The position numbers and the translations under genes were made by a program. Positions 44,756 to 52,723 of a stretch of DNA of 64,000 bases are shown piece by piece; position 1 is the stretch's first letter, and every line of letters starts with the position of its first letter. Below the pieces are notes generated by a model. That model had not been told where the DNA came from. It did not search any database and saw only the letters and a program-made list of their open reading frames with translations. The stretch comes from an uncultured Eubacteriales bacterium (lineage in GTDB: Bacteria > Bacillota > Clostridia > Lachnospirales > Lachnospiraceae), in assembly GCA_900318405.1 (NCBI GenBank), contig ONKP01000001.1:54269-118268 (forward strand), in the 5' to 3' direction.

Positions 44756-46024
44756 TCAGAACCCGGCCAGTTCCCCGGAGAGCGACAGAATCCCGCAGCG
44801 GATGATCTCCGTTTTTTCCTCCTCTGACAGGGAGGCATCCGCCTCAACCGTCCGGACGAATTCCCCTTTCAGCGATGCATCCAGACGGAAATCGCGATAA
44901 TCTACCGACAGCTTTGTATCATCTTCCACGCTGAAGAAATAGTAGGCCGGTGAAAAATGGCCGGCAATCTGCTCCGGATGCTTTTCACAGTCACAGGCCA
45001 CCTGCCCGGTGAGTATGATCTTCACCAGGTCATCCGGACCGGGAGAGCCCATGGCGGGTCCACAGAAACCGGAGCTGTCGATTCCGGTTACGCCATGGCC
45101 TGCAGTTAAACCATTGCCTGCATTTTCAGTTCCTGAGACGCCGGAGCCTGCATTTCCGGTTCCGGAGACGTCGGGGCTGTGAAGCACGTCTTCCACCCGC
45201 TCCATCATCTCAACCGTCGAACGGCAGCCTGTCACATCGACTTCCGGCGCAAAAAAGCGCCGTCTCGCAAAGGGCACAAACTTTCTGGTGCATTTCCTGC
45301 TCTCAGGATCGATATCGAGCAGGACAAAGCCATGATCACCGCACTCGTCAAAGCCTCTTCCCTCCAGACAGCCGGGATAGCACCAGACGCCCTTCGGCGG
45401 CAGAACGCCCTCGCGGTAACTGTGAATATGGCCGAGTGCCAGATAATCGATGTTCCGACCGGACAGCGCACGAAGGTCGATCAGATCCTCTCTGCCGGTA
45501 CTCCCGTAATCCGCGATCTGCCCGTGCATCATCACAATATTAAAATATGCCGGGTCCATCACGGGCACCGTACATGGCGCATCTGTATAGTCATCAACGC
45601 ATGTCACCGCTGCATCTGATATGTCATCGCATGAGATACCTGTACCTGAAACACCCGCGATCGCGATGCCGGCCTCATGGTACACCGTCCATTTTTCACC
45701 GAAAACCTTCAGATTGGAGGGCGGCTCCTGAACAGCGGAAACAAGTGCGTCCTCCTCATGATTGCCGGGCAGGTAGAAAAAGCAGATGTCCGGATGGCTG
45801 TTTACCGTCCCGAGGAAGGTGTTGCGCGCCTGCGCGGAGATATGTCTGGTATCAAAAAGGTCGCCGGAGATCAGGATAGCGCGCACTTCGTTGGATGCCG
45901 CATAGTCCGCCATACGCACAAAGGTATCCAGCAGCTCTGCATTCCGCGTTCTGGCCTGTTCTGCTGTGAGATTTGTCTTCATGGAAGAATCCAGGTGAAG
46001 ATCTGCACAATGTATTATTTTCAT
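44756..46024 (-). CDS. SbcD/YhaO-like metallophosphoesterase
   Basis: A 422-residue calcineurin-type nuclease of the Mre11/SbcD family. The metal-binding motifs occur in order: ADLHLDSS near the N-terminus, GDLFD, GNHEED, MMHGQI and GHIHSY. The C-terminal capping region follows. Residues at about 280-320 form a Gly/Ser/Asn-rich insert with a 10-residue tandem repeat (VSGTGNAGSG, VSGTENAGNG). It is upstream of the YhaN-like ATPase on the same strand with a short gap, the standard pairing for DNA end processing. Substrate type is inferred from the family. Confidence 0.92.
   Translation of the reverse strand: MKIIHCADLHLDSSMKTNLTAEQARTRNAELLDTFVRMADYAASNEVRAILISGDLFDTRHISAQARNTFLGTVNSHPDICFFYLPGNHEEDALVSAVQEPPSNLKVFGEKWTVYHEAGIAIAGVSGTGISCDDISDAAVTCVDDYTDAPCTVPVMDPAYFNIVMMHGQIADYGSTGREDLIDLRALSGRNIDYLALGHIHSYREGVLPPKGVWCYPGCLEGRGFDECGDHGFVLLDIDPESRKCTRKFVPFARRRFFAPEVDVTGCRSTVEMMERVEDVLHSPDVSGTGNAGSGVSGTENAGNGLTAGHGVTGIDSSGFCGPAMGSPGPDDLVKIILTGQVACDCEKHPEQIAGHFSPAYYFFSVEDDTKLSVDYRDFRLDASLKGEFVRTVEADASLSEEEKTEIIRCGILSLSGELAGF
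45113..45175. repeat. 30-nt tandem repeat in the SbcD-like gene
   Basis: Two related 30-base units encoding VSGTGNAGSG and VSGTENAGNG, with degenerate continuation. The reading frame is kept. Confidence 0.8.
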
Positions 46025-46155
46025 ACGCTCACCAATGCCATCTCATCCCTGTCACAGATACATCTGTCCTGACACCACAGCCCATACTGTGTCCCATCGA
46101 ATGCAGTCTGTACAGTTTTCTGCATGTCCAGTATCACATTGAAAGAAACCTGCAC

Positions 46156-47400
46156 CTATTGCTCATCCTCTGTTCCCTCGGGTGCAGAAGGATACCACGT
46201 ATACGCATTGTCTTTGTCCGTAAAGAGCACGGTTTCGGTGTCCGTCAGATGATTTTTCTGCAGGAAATCCTTCATGCCTTCCTGTCCCAGGACAATGCCG
46301 ATCGTCGCAAGTGCATCACCAGCCGCATCATCCTCTCCCAGCACCGTGACCTGATTCAGATCCGTTTCCGCTGGATATCCCGTGCGGGGGTCAAGGATGT
46401 GATGGTAAATCTTCCCGTCTTTTTTAAAATACCGCTCGTAAATGCCGGAGGAGATCACGCTGTCATCCGCTGTGCTGACGGTGGTCAGAACGGTTCCCCT
46501 GTCGTCGAACGGTGTCTGAATGCCGACGGTCCAGTCTGTTCCGTCCGGTTTGGTACCGATGGCCCGCACATTGCCGCCCAGATTGATCAGCGCTGACTGG
46601 CAGCCTTCTTTCGTCAGATAATCCTTCAGCTTCCCGGAGATATATCCTTTCGCGATACCGCCGAGGTCCAGCATGGTATCCGGCGAATCAAAGCTCAGCT
46701 CATTTCCGTCCAGATGGACTTTGGTGTAATCGACCTTCTTCAGCTGTTCCTGAATATCCTTGTCGTCGGGAACCGTTCCCTCATGGCTGCTGTCCTCAAA
46801 ATCCCACAGATCCTTGACCGGCAGAATCGTGATGTCAAACGCACCGTCAGACATTTCTGAATACTTCAGGCCTTCTTCGATACACGCCGCCAGATCGTCG
46901 GACACGGTGACCGTCTGTTCTGTCCTGTGGTTCACCTGATAGAGCTCGGAAGTTTCCTTTTGTGCGGAAAGCGTGTTCTCCATATGACTGCACAGGTCCG
47001 CACAGCCCTGCATCCATTCTGCAGCCTGGTCGCCGTACAGCCGGATGCTGATCACGGTATCGAAATACATGCCCGACCACTCCATCGGGTCATCGTCAGC
47101 ACCTGTACCCGTCGTGACAAGTGCCGTATCTTCCGAACTGCCCGTCCCCGTACTGCCGGTCTCCACACTGCTCTTATCCGCATTCTCCGCATCTGAAGTA
47201 CCCGACGCCTGTGTTTTTCCCGACTGATCTTCTCCGGCCGCTGCGCCGCAGCCGGAAAAAATAACCGCAGGAAGCAGTGCCATTGCGCAGAGCCGCCTGA
47301 TGAACGGATACCGTTCAGATATCCGGAATGATCTCTCTTGCGTATCAGCTGACAATCTGTTCTGTTCGCCAGGTTTGATAGTATTCATGATGTCTCTCAT
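46156..47400 (-). CDS. apbE: FAD:protein FMN transferase (ApbE), lipoprotein
   Basis: ApbE attaches FMN covalently to a threonine of flavoproteins such as RnfG and RnfD. About 414 residues. The N-terminus is a basic region, a hydrophobic stretch and a lipobox-like IFSGC with Cys51, then a Ser/Thr/Asp-rich linker and the ApbE fold (FDTVISIRLYG, LDLGGIAKGYISGKL, INLGGNVRAIG, HHILDPRTGYP). Start chosen at an ATG preceded by GGGGAAA; a GTG ten codons upstream is possible. It ends the NusG_II, Gx-transporter, apbE group beside the rnf operon, whose products are its likely targets. Confidence 0.94.
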   Translation of the reverse strand: MRDIMNTIKPGEQNRLSADTQERSFRISERYPFIRRLCAMALLPAVIFSGCGAAAGEDQSGKTQASGTSDAENADKSSVETGSTGTGSSEDTALVTTGTGADDDPMEWSGMYFDTVISIRLYGDQAAEWMQGCADLCSHMENTLSAQKETSELYQVNHRTEQTVTVSDDLAACIEEGLKYSEMSDGAFDITILPVKDLWDFEDSSHEGTVPDDKDIQEQLKKVDYTKVHLDGNELSFDSPDTMLDLGGIAKGYISGKLKDYLTKEGCQSALINLGGNVRAIGTKPDGTDWTVGIQTPFDDRGTVLTTVSTADDSVISSGIYERYFKKDGKIYHHILDPRTGYPAETDLNQVTVLGEDDAAGDALATIGIVLGQEGMKDFLQKNHLTDTETVLFTDKDNAYTWYPSAPEGTEDEQ

Positions 47401-47509
47401 CTCAAGTTTCCCCGTTTTCTGACTGTCCACACTTCTCAGTTATCTGTCATACGAACCTGACTGTTTTCTGCCATCGGGCTCATCCGTCATCTGCTGTCTA
47501 AAATGCCAG

Positions 47510-48052
47510 TCAGCTGGCATCCAGTCCTCTCAGCTGTCTGTCCCCATGAATGCGTGGAAGCACAGCCGACACGATGATCCCAATCAGAATACCGGTCACA
47601 TCTCCGGCGAGCATGAGGATCGGGAGATACCAGAAGACCGGAAAAGAAGGAACTACAGCGACAGCCACAATGGTCTGGCCGATATTATGCGCGGTGCCGC
47701 CTGCAGCACTCACACCGATCAGGCTGAACTGACCGGACCTGAGCAGCAATGTCATAACCAGAATGCTCAGAAGAGCCCCCGCCATACCATAGGCGATGCT
47801 GAACATGTTGCCGAAGAGAAAGCCGATGACGATAACACGGACAACCGTGACAAGTACAGCCGCCTTCCAGTCGTACAGCTTCAGTACAATCAGGACAGCG
47901 ACGTTGCACAGACCCAGCTTGATCCCAGGCACAGCGAAATCCAGCGGAATCATGCTTTCCACATAGCCGAGAATGATAGCAAGCGCCGTCAGAAGGGCAA
48001 GATATGCAGTTTTAGATGCCGTCCATTTTTTCTCCATGTCCTGATTTACCAT
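47510..48052 (-). CDS. Gx transporter family membrane protein
   Basis: A polytopic membrane protein of about 180 residues with some five to six helices (TAYLALLTALAIILGYVE, CNVAVLIVLKLY, GAVLLVTVVRVIVIGFL-like segment, GMAGALLSILVMTLLL). The motif SAAGGTAHNIGQ is typical of the family labelled Gx transporter or heptaprenyl diphosphate synthase component I. It recurs in anaerobes between a NusG_II-domain gene and apbE, next to rnf, and may supply flavin or a precursor, but transport has not been shown for it here. The start (MVNQDMEKK) is uncertain; it overlaps or abuts the upstream gene end. Confidence 0.82.
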   Translation of the reverse strand: MVNQDMEKKWTASKTAYLALLTALAIILGYVESMIPLDFAVPGIKLGLCNVAVLIVLKLYDWKAAVLVTVVRVIVIGFLFGNMFSIAYGMAGALLSILVMTLLLRSGQFSLIGVSAAGGTAHNIGQTIVAVAVVPSFPVFWYLPILMLAGDVTGILIGIIVSAVLPRIHGDRQLRGLDAS

Positions 48053-48062
48053 CACATCACTG

Positions 48063-48488
48063 TCAGCCTGCCACTGTATCTGGCACATTTTCAGAAGAAT
48101 CTGCATGAATGATTGACAGAACAACTCTGTTCGGCATACAGACAATACTGCCGCCACCGGCACTGATCGGGGCCGACTTCACACAGATCTGATCCGGGCA
48201 GTCCGCCTCTGTCATGTATACCTTCCCATCCCGGATCTCGCACGTGTTTGTATGCCCGATCTGAATCGTCTGATCCTTATCCAGGTCATAAGTCCCGTAG
48301 AGTTTACCGCCAACGGTTATCTGCAGCTCGGGTTGTCCGACGCCGCTCATATGTATGGAATAAGCGATCAGCATAATCACCGCGATCACGGCAATCGCTG
48401 TGATCAGCAGGATACTGTTCCGCCGTTGCCGCCGTTTAACACTGTTATCCCGAATGTCAGTTGTATCCTTCATACTGTCTGTACTCAT
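48063..48488 (-). CDS. NusG domain II-containing membrane protein
   Basis: 141 residues: short basic N-terminus, one membrane helix at about 24-48, and an extracytoplasmic NusG_II-type domain (ELQITVGGKLYGTYDLDKDQTI ... KVYMTEADCPDQICV). The cysteines in ADCPDQICVK are conserved in the family. It precedes the Gx transporter and apbE with almost no gap, forming a three-gene unit that accompanies Rnf in many Clostridia. Role unproven. A TTGACA hexamer at 48570-48575 on minus might belong to its promoter but the -10 is poor. Confidence 0.87.
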   Translation of the reverse strand: MSTDSMKDTTDIRDNSVKRRQRRNSILLITAIAVIAVIMLIAYSIHMSGVGQPELQITVGGKLYGTYDLDKDQTIQIGHTNTCEIRDGKVYMTEADCPDQICVKSAPISAGGGSIVCMPNRVVLSIIHADSSENVPDTVAG

Positions 48489-48627
48489 TTGCCCATGCTT
48501 TTCTGATTGCCATTCGCAGCCGGTGTTCTCCTGTTCTGATCTTTCAGCAAGTTACACCCTGCCACACTTTGTCAATATAACACATCCCGCATCTTCACAC
48601 CACCTGACACGGATCTTCAATAATGAA
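48489..48627. other. Intergenic part between NusG_II gene and small ORF
   Basis: No gene is supported. On minus a perfect TTGACA (48570-48575) suggests a promoter for the NusG_II gene, with only weak -10 candidates such as TAACTT. The rest is featureless. Confidence 0.4.
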
Positions 48628-48732
48628 TTGAGCAGACCAGTTATTGAACTGGCAGGGAAATATAAAGCGATTATGAAAGGAGTTCGGGCGATGAGAAGCA
48701 TTAATGGTGATAAAAAGGCTGCGGCAGCGTAA
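48628..48732 (+). CDS. Possible small protein of 34 residues
   Basis: A plus-strand frame from a TTG reads MSRPVIELAGKYKAIMKG and continues VRAMRSINGDKKAAAA, a basic amphipathic-looking peptide. The stop codon lies inside the bidirectional terminator stem. No ribosome binding site precedes the TTG; a good AAAGGAG precedes an internal ATG that would give only 13 residues. It could be a remnant of a longer gene. Low confidence. Confidence 0.25.
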   Translation: MSRPVIELAGKYKAIMKGVRAMRSINGDKKAAAA

Positions 48733-48755
48733 TCACGCGCCACCGCAGCCTTTTT
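48712..48755. terminator. Bidirectional terminator after rnfB
   Basis: AAAAAGGCTGCGG and CCGCAGCCTTTTT are perfectly complementary around an 18-base loop, giving T-runs on both strands. It ends the rnf operon about 40 bases after rnfB. Confidence 0.92.
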
Positions 48756-48794
48756 ATATCTTAGATTCATCTGAGATCCATAGGTCTCATCTGA

Positions 48795-49580
48795 TCAGAC
48801 AATGCACTTTCTCGGACATCCTGTCTTGCAGGTGCCGCAGTTCGTGCACTTCGCGTAATCGATCACAGGGAAACCTCCCACGATCGTGATCGCCTGTGAA
48901 GGACAGTCACGCACACATTTCTGACAGGTAATGCATCCGATCTTGCAGTTCTGCATGACCGGTTTGCCCTTGTTCGGGTTCACGCAGCCGATGTGCGATA
49001 CATAGTTGAAAGGCACCTCGATGATCAGCCCCTTCGGGCAGGTCTTCATGCACTTCTTACAGTCTACGCAGTTTGCCTCCGTTACAACGGCGACACCCTT
49101 CTCGATGTGCATGGCGTCATAATCGCATACATCCGCGCAGTCGCCGCAGCCGATGCATCCGAAGGTGCAGGACTTGGGGCCGCCGCCCGGCGCCATTTTT
49201 ACATTCACGCAGTGCTTCGGGCCGTGATATTCATACGTCTCCGTTGTTTTTTCACAGTCGCCGACGCAGCGGACAAAAGCAACCTTGCGCTGCTCTTCGG
49301 CAGCTGTGGTACCCATGATTTTTGCGACCTGATCCGCTACGGGCTGCTGCCCGACAACGCAGGCATTGACCGGTGCCGCACCTTTTGAAATCGCTGCCGC
49401 GCAGGCCGCACATCCTGAATAACCGCAGGCACCGCAGTTGGCACCCGGAAGCACCTCTTCGATCGCCTGTTCCTTCTCATCGACCGGAACGGCGAAGGCC
49501 TTACTGGCTATACTCAGGAATATTCCGACAAATAAACCGACTCCCGCGACCATGAGGGTCGCGCTCAATACTCCGCTCAT
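48795..49580 (-). CDS. rnfB: RnfB, iron-sulfur subunit of the Rnf complex
   Basis: RnfB takes electrons from reduced ferredoxin into the membrane-bound Rnf complex. 261 residues: an N-terminal membrane helix, the cluster motif with Cys49, 52, 57 and 74 (NCGACGYSGC), then four CxxCxxCxxxC ferredoxin-type motifs (CIGCGDCADVC, CVDCKKCMKTC, CITCQKCVRDC, CTNCGTCKTGC). The higher cluster count is usual in Clostridia. Last gene of rnfCDGEAB, with 15 bases after rnfA. Confidence 0.96.
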   Translation of the reverse strand: MSGVLSATLMVAGVGLFVGIFLSIASKAFAVPVDEKEQAIEEVLPGANCGACGYSGCAACAAAISKGAAPVNACVVGQQPVADQVAKIMGTTAAEEQRKVAFVRCVGDCEKTTETYEYHGPKHCVNVKMAPGGGPKSCTFGCIGCGDCADVCDYDAMHIEKGVAVVTEANCVDCKKCMKTCPKGLIIEVPFNYVSHIGCVNPNKGKPVMQNCKIGCITCQKCVRDCPSQAITIVGGFPVIDYAKCTNCGTCKTGCPRKCIV

Positions 49581-49595
49581 TCTGTATCCTCCTCT

Positions 49596-50168
49596 TTACT
49601 TCAGAGCTGAGAATCCGAAGAACGCAATGGACATCAGAGCTGCTGTGATCATAACGATCGGGAAGCCCTGGAAGGACTTCGGTACGTCATTATTAACCAT
49701 CTTCTCACGGATATGGGACAGAAGCACGATGGCGATCCAGTAGCCGAGTGCTGTTGCCAGTCCGTAAACCGTACCGGTAAGGATATCATAATCCTTCTGC
49801 ACGTTCAGAAGCGCTACACCGAGAACTGCGCAGTTCGTTGTGATCAGCGGAAGGTAAATGCCCAGCGCGTCATACAGCGATTTACCGAATTTCTTCAGGA
49901 ACATCTCCACAAACTGCACCAGAGCGGCAACGATCAGAATGAAGACGATCGTCTTGAGATATTCCAGATGGAACGGTACGAGAAGAAAATGATACAGAAT
50001 ACCGCAGACAAGGCTCGACAGCGTAAGGACGAATGTGAGTGCCATGCCCATGCCGGAAGCCGTCTCGGATTTTTTCGATACGCCGAGGAACGAGCAGATT
50101 CCGAGGAACTGACTCAGAACGACGTTATTGATCAGGCAGGCATTGACTGCCAGTAAAATCAGTGTCAT
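49596..50168 (-). CDS. rnfA: RnfA, membrane subunit of the Rnf complex
   Basis: 190 residues with six predicted membrane helices, a homologue of NqrE. Starts MTLILLAVNACLINNVVLSQFLGICSF with the conserved cysteine in GICSF and a second in LITTNCAVLG, which in related complexes bind an intramembrane iron-sulfur cluster together with RnfE. Its ATG overlaps the rnfE stop by four bases. Confidence 0.96.
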   Translation of the reverse strand: MTLILLAVNACLINNVVLSQFLGICSFLGVSKKSETASGMGMALTFVLTLSSLVCGILYHFLLVPFHLEYLKTIVFILIVAALVQFVEMFLKKFGKSLYDALGIYLPLITTNCAVLGVALLNVQKDYDILTGTVYGLATALGYWIAIVLLSHIREKMVNNDVPKSFQGFPIVMITAALMSIAFFGFSALK

Positions 50169-51046
50169 GATTCAGCCTCCTTTTTCTCTGTTCCCGCACC
50201 TGCGGCCGCTGCAGAGGCTTCAGCCCCGGCAGGTGTACCGGCTGCTTTTACCGCTGTTGCACCCGCACCTGCTGCCGGCTTTGCCACAGCTTCTGCCACG
50301 GTACCCTTGCTCTTCGCGATCGTCTGGGCTGCCGTTTCCGTACCTTCCGGCTTCTTGTCACACACACCGAACTTCATGCAGGAGAAGCAGTCGCCGCAGA
50401 TTTTTTCCGTGGGATCCCACTCGCTCTTCGGTCTTCTGCCCGCGCCGATCTTCAGCTTGTTCATGATGGCTACGAGGAAGCCGCACACGAGGAAGGCACC
50501 GGGTGCCAGGACAAAAATATTGACCGGCACATAGCCCGAAGGCGTGATCTTCATGCCGAGCCACGTACCTGCACCGATGATCTCACGGATGGAGCCGAGC
50601 AGGAACAGGGCAAGCGTAAAGCCGAGGCCCATGCCCAGGCCATCGAAAAACGATGCCACCACGGGCTTCTTGCCTGCATATGCTTCGGCACGGCCCATGA
50701 TGATGCAGTTCACGACGATCAGCGGGATATAGATACCCAGCACCTTGTAGAGATCCGGCGTGAAACCTTCCATGAGGAAGTCAACCATGGTTACGAACGA
50801 AGCGATGACGACGATATACGCCGGCATGCGCATCCGGTCCGGAATGATTTTTCTGAGAAGAGCGATCAGCAGGTTGGACAGCGCCAGAACGACGGTCGTT
50901 GACAGGCCCATGCCGATGGCATTCATCGCCGACGTGGTCGTAGCCAGCGTCGGGCACATGCCGAGAACGAGGACGAATACCGGGTTCTCAACAAAAATAC
51001 CGTTCCATATTCTCTCGATCGGGGAATCCTTCTTTAATTTCTTCAT
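50165..51046 (-). CDS. rnfE: RnfE, membrane subunit with cysteine-containing C-terminal tail
   Basis: 293 residues, longer than the usual ~200-230. Residues 1-203 are the normal six-helix NqrD-like subunit with cysteines in LGMCPTLA and VVNCIIMG. After residue 203 comes an extra tail: four cysteines at 217, 220, 223 and 229 (CGDCFSCMKFGVC), then an Ala/Gly-rich stretch ending TEKKEAES. The Cys pattern could hold a metal or iron-sulfur cluster. I chose MKKLKKDSPIERIWNG as start, with GGAGGG upstream overlapping the rnfG end. Confidence 0.94.
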   Translation of the reverse strand: MKKLKKDSPIERIWNGIFVENPVFVLVLGMCPTLATTTSAMNAIGMGLSTTVVLALSNLLIALLRKIIPDRMRMPAYIVVIASFVTMVDFLMEGFTPDLYKVLGIYIPLIVVNCIIMGRAEAYAGKKPVVASFFDGLGMGLGFTLALFLLGSIREIIGAGTWLGMKITPSGYVPVNIFVLAPGAFLVCGFLVAIMNKLKIGAGRRPKSEWDPTEKICGDCFSCMKFGVCDKKPEGTETAAQTIAKSKGTVAEAVAKPAAGAGATAVKAAGTPAGAEASAAAAGAGTEKKEAES

Positions 51047-51050
51047 GATC

Positions 51051-51680
51051 TCAACCCTCCTCAAGATAGGTAACTGCAGCGAGTGCACCGTTGACAGCCT
51101 TCGTCACGGCATTGGTCGTGATCGTGCAGCCGGAGATCGCATCGATCTCATTTGCGGCGCTCTTGCCCGACTTCGTGTAACTGATGGAACCGGCATCGCC
51201 GATATCCATATTCGTGAACTGATCCTTGAAGTCGGGATTCTCAGCCTTCATGCCCATGCCGGCTGTCTCTTCCAGGCTCAGGAACGAGATCCCGTTGATC
51301 ACGTCTCCGCTGTCGCCCGTTGTGATGCCGACCATAAGCTCTACGGCTCCGCCGTAGCCTTCGTTGTTGGTGGAATCCACCACGTAGCCCAGTTTACTGC
51401 CATCGCTTCCGTCAGCCTCATATACGGCGTTGACGGTCGTCTGGTCGATGCCCTGCTGTTCCAGCACCGAAGAGAACGCATCCGAATCAAAATCCTTTAC
51501 CTCAGAGAAAGAATCCGCATCAGGGAATACTTCCTTCTGCGCAGCTGCCTGTGTGGCAGCTTCCTGTTCGGCGATAGGACCTGCTGTCACGTCATGTACG
51601 GCACCGAGAATGACGCCGGCCACAAGCGTGATGATCACGAGGATGATCGTATCATGGAGCGCTGATGTCTGTTTTTTCAT
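51051..51680 (-). CDS. rnfG: RnfG, FMN-binding subunit of the Rnf complex
   Basis: 209 residues: one membrane helix near the N-terminus and an extracytoplasmic FMN-binding domain. The flavinylation site is Thr186 in DAISGCTIT; the common consensus is SGAT, so alanine is replaced by cysteine here. ApbE, encoded 4 kb away, is the likely transferase. The ATG overlaps rnfD by four bases and the gene precedes rnfE by four bases. Confidence 0.95.
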   Translation of the reverse strand: MKKQTSALHDTIILVIITLVAGVILGAVHDVTAGPIAEQEAATQAAAQKEVFPDADSFSEVKDFDSDAFSSVLEQQGIDQTTVNAVYEADGSDGSKLGYVVDSTNNEGYGGAVELMVGITTGDSGDVINGISFLSLEETAGMGMKAENPDFKDQFTNMDIGDAGSISYTKSGKSAANEIDAISGCTITTNAVTKAVNGALAAVTYLEEG

Positions 51681-52711
51681 GATGCACCCGCCTCCTTTTT
51701 CTGCTTTTTCTCTTTTGCGATGCCGAATGCCCTCGGACGGGTGTAATGCTCGATCATCGGTGTGATGACGTTGCCCAGGATGATTGCATAGGAAACGCCC
51801 TCGGAACCGGATCCGACCATACGGAACAGCCAGGTCATAACACCGAGGAACACGGCATAGATGATCTGTCCGTTATAGGTGATCGGCGAGGTCACGTAAT
51901 CCGTCGCCATGAACCATGCGCCGAGCATGATACCACCTGCGCAGAGCTCCTCAAGCATATACAGGCACGGATTGCTGTATCCGCGAACGGCTGCCGTGAT
52001 CAGTACCAGCACGCCGAAGCTGCCGAGGTAGATCACCGGAATCTTCCAGTCGATGATCTTCATGATCAGGAGAAAAATACCGCCGACGAGCAGGCACAGT
52101 GCCGAAGTCTCGCCGATGACACCTGTCACGTTTCCTGCGAAAAGTGCGCCGAGGTTGAAATCATATCCCTGTTTGAGATAGGCGAGCGGCGTCGCACCGG
52201 ACAGTGCATCGAGAGCACCCGCAGCATGGCTGGTGAATTCGCCCTGCACGAAATCCGCCAGGTTTGCGAATTTATCACCGGCTGCATAGGTCGTCATCTG
52301 ACCGGAAAAAGCGATCAGAAGGAAACACCTTGCACCGAGTGCCGGGTTCATGAAGTTCTGGCCGATTCCACCATACAGCTGTTTGATAACGATGATGGCG
52401 AATACCGAACCGACCACCGGGATCCACCAGGCGATCTGCGGCGGCATATTGAGGCCGATCAGAAGTCCGGTGACAACCGCCGACAGGTCGTTGGTCGTGA
52501 TGGGCTTCTTCAGGAGCTTTTCATAGCAGTATTCCGAAGCCACGGCACTGGCAATAGATACACATACGATCAGCAGCGCATGAGCTCCGAAATTGATGAT
52601 ACCGAAGATTGTCGCAGGCATCAGCGCGATGATGACGTACAGCATGATCTTCGAAGTCGTGATGCTGTCTCTTACATGAGGTGAGACAGAAACCTTATAT
52701 TGTTCGCTCAT
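51677..52711 (-). CDS. rnfD: RnfD, membrane flavoprotein subunit of the Rnf complex
   Basis: 344 residues with about nine to ten helices, homologous to NqrB. Starts MSEQYKVSVSPHVRD. The covalent FMN site is Thr174 in DALSGATPL. The C-terminal segment has MLGAWFMATDYVTSPIT and GSEGVSYAIILGNVITP, both conserved. Twelve bases separate it from rnfC. Confidence 0.96.
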   Translation of the reverse strand: MSEQYKVSVSPHVRDSITTSKIMLYVIIALMPATIFGIINFGAHALLIVCVSIASAVASEYCYEKLLKKPITTNDLSAVVTGLLIGLNMPPQIAWWIPVVGSVFAIIVIKQLYGGIGQNFMNPALGARCFLLIAFSGQMTTYAAGDKFANLADFVQGEFTSHAAGALDALSGATPLAYLKQGYDFNLGALFAGNVTGVIGETSALCLLVGGIFLLIMKIIDWKIPVIYLGSFGVLVLITAAVRGYSNPCLYMLEELCAGGIMLGAWFMATDYVTSPITYNGQIIYAVFLGVMTWLFRMVGSGSEGVSYAIILGNVITPMIEHYTRPRAFGIAKEKKQKKEAGAS

Positions 52712-52723
52712 CTTCTATCCTCC

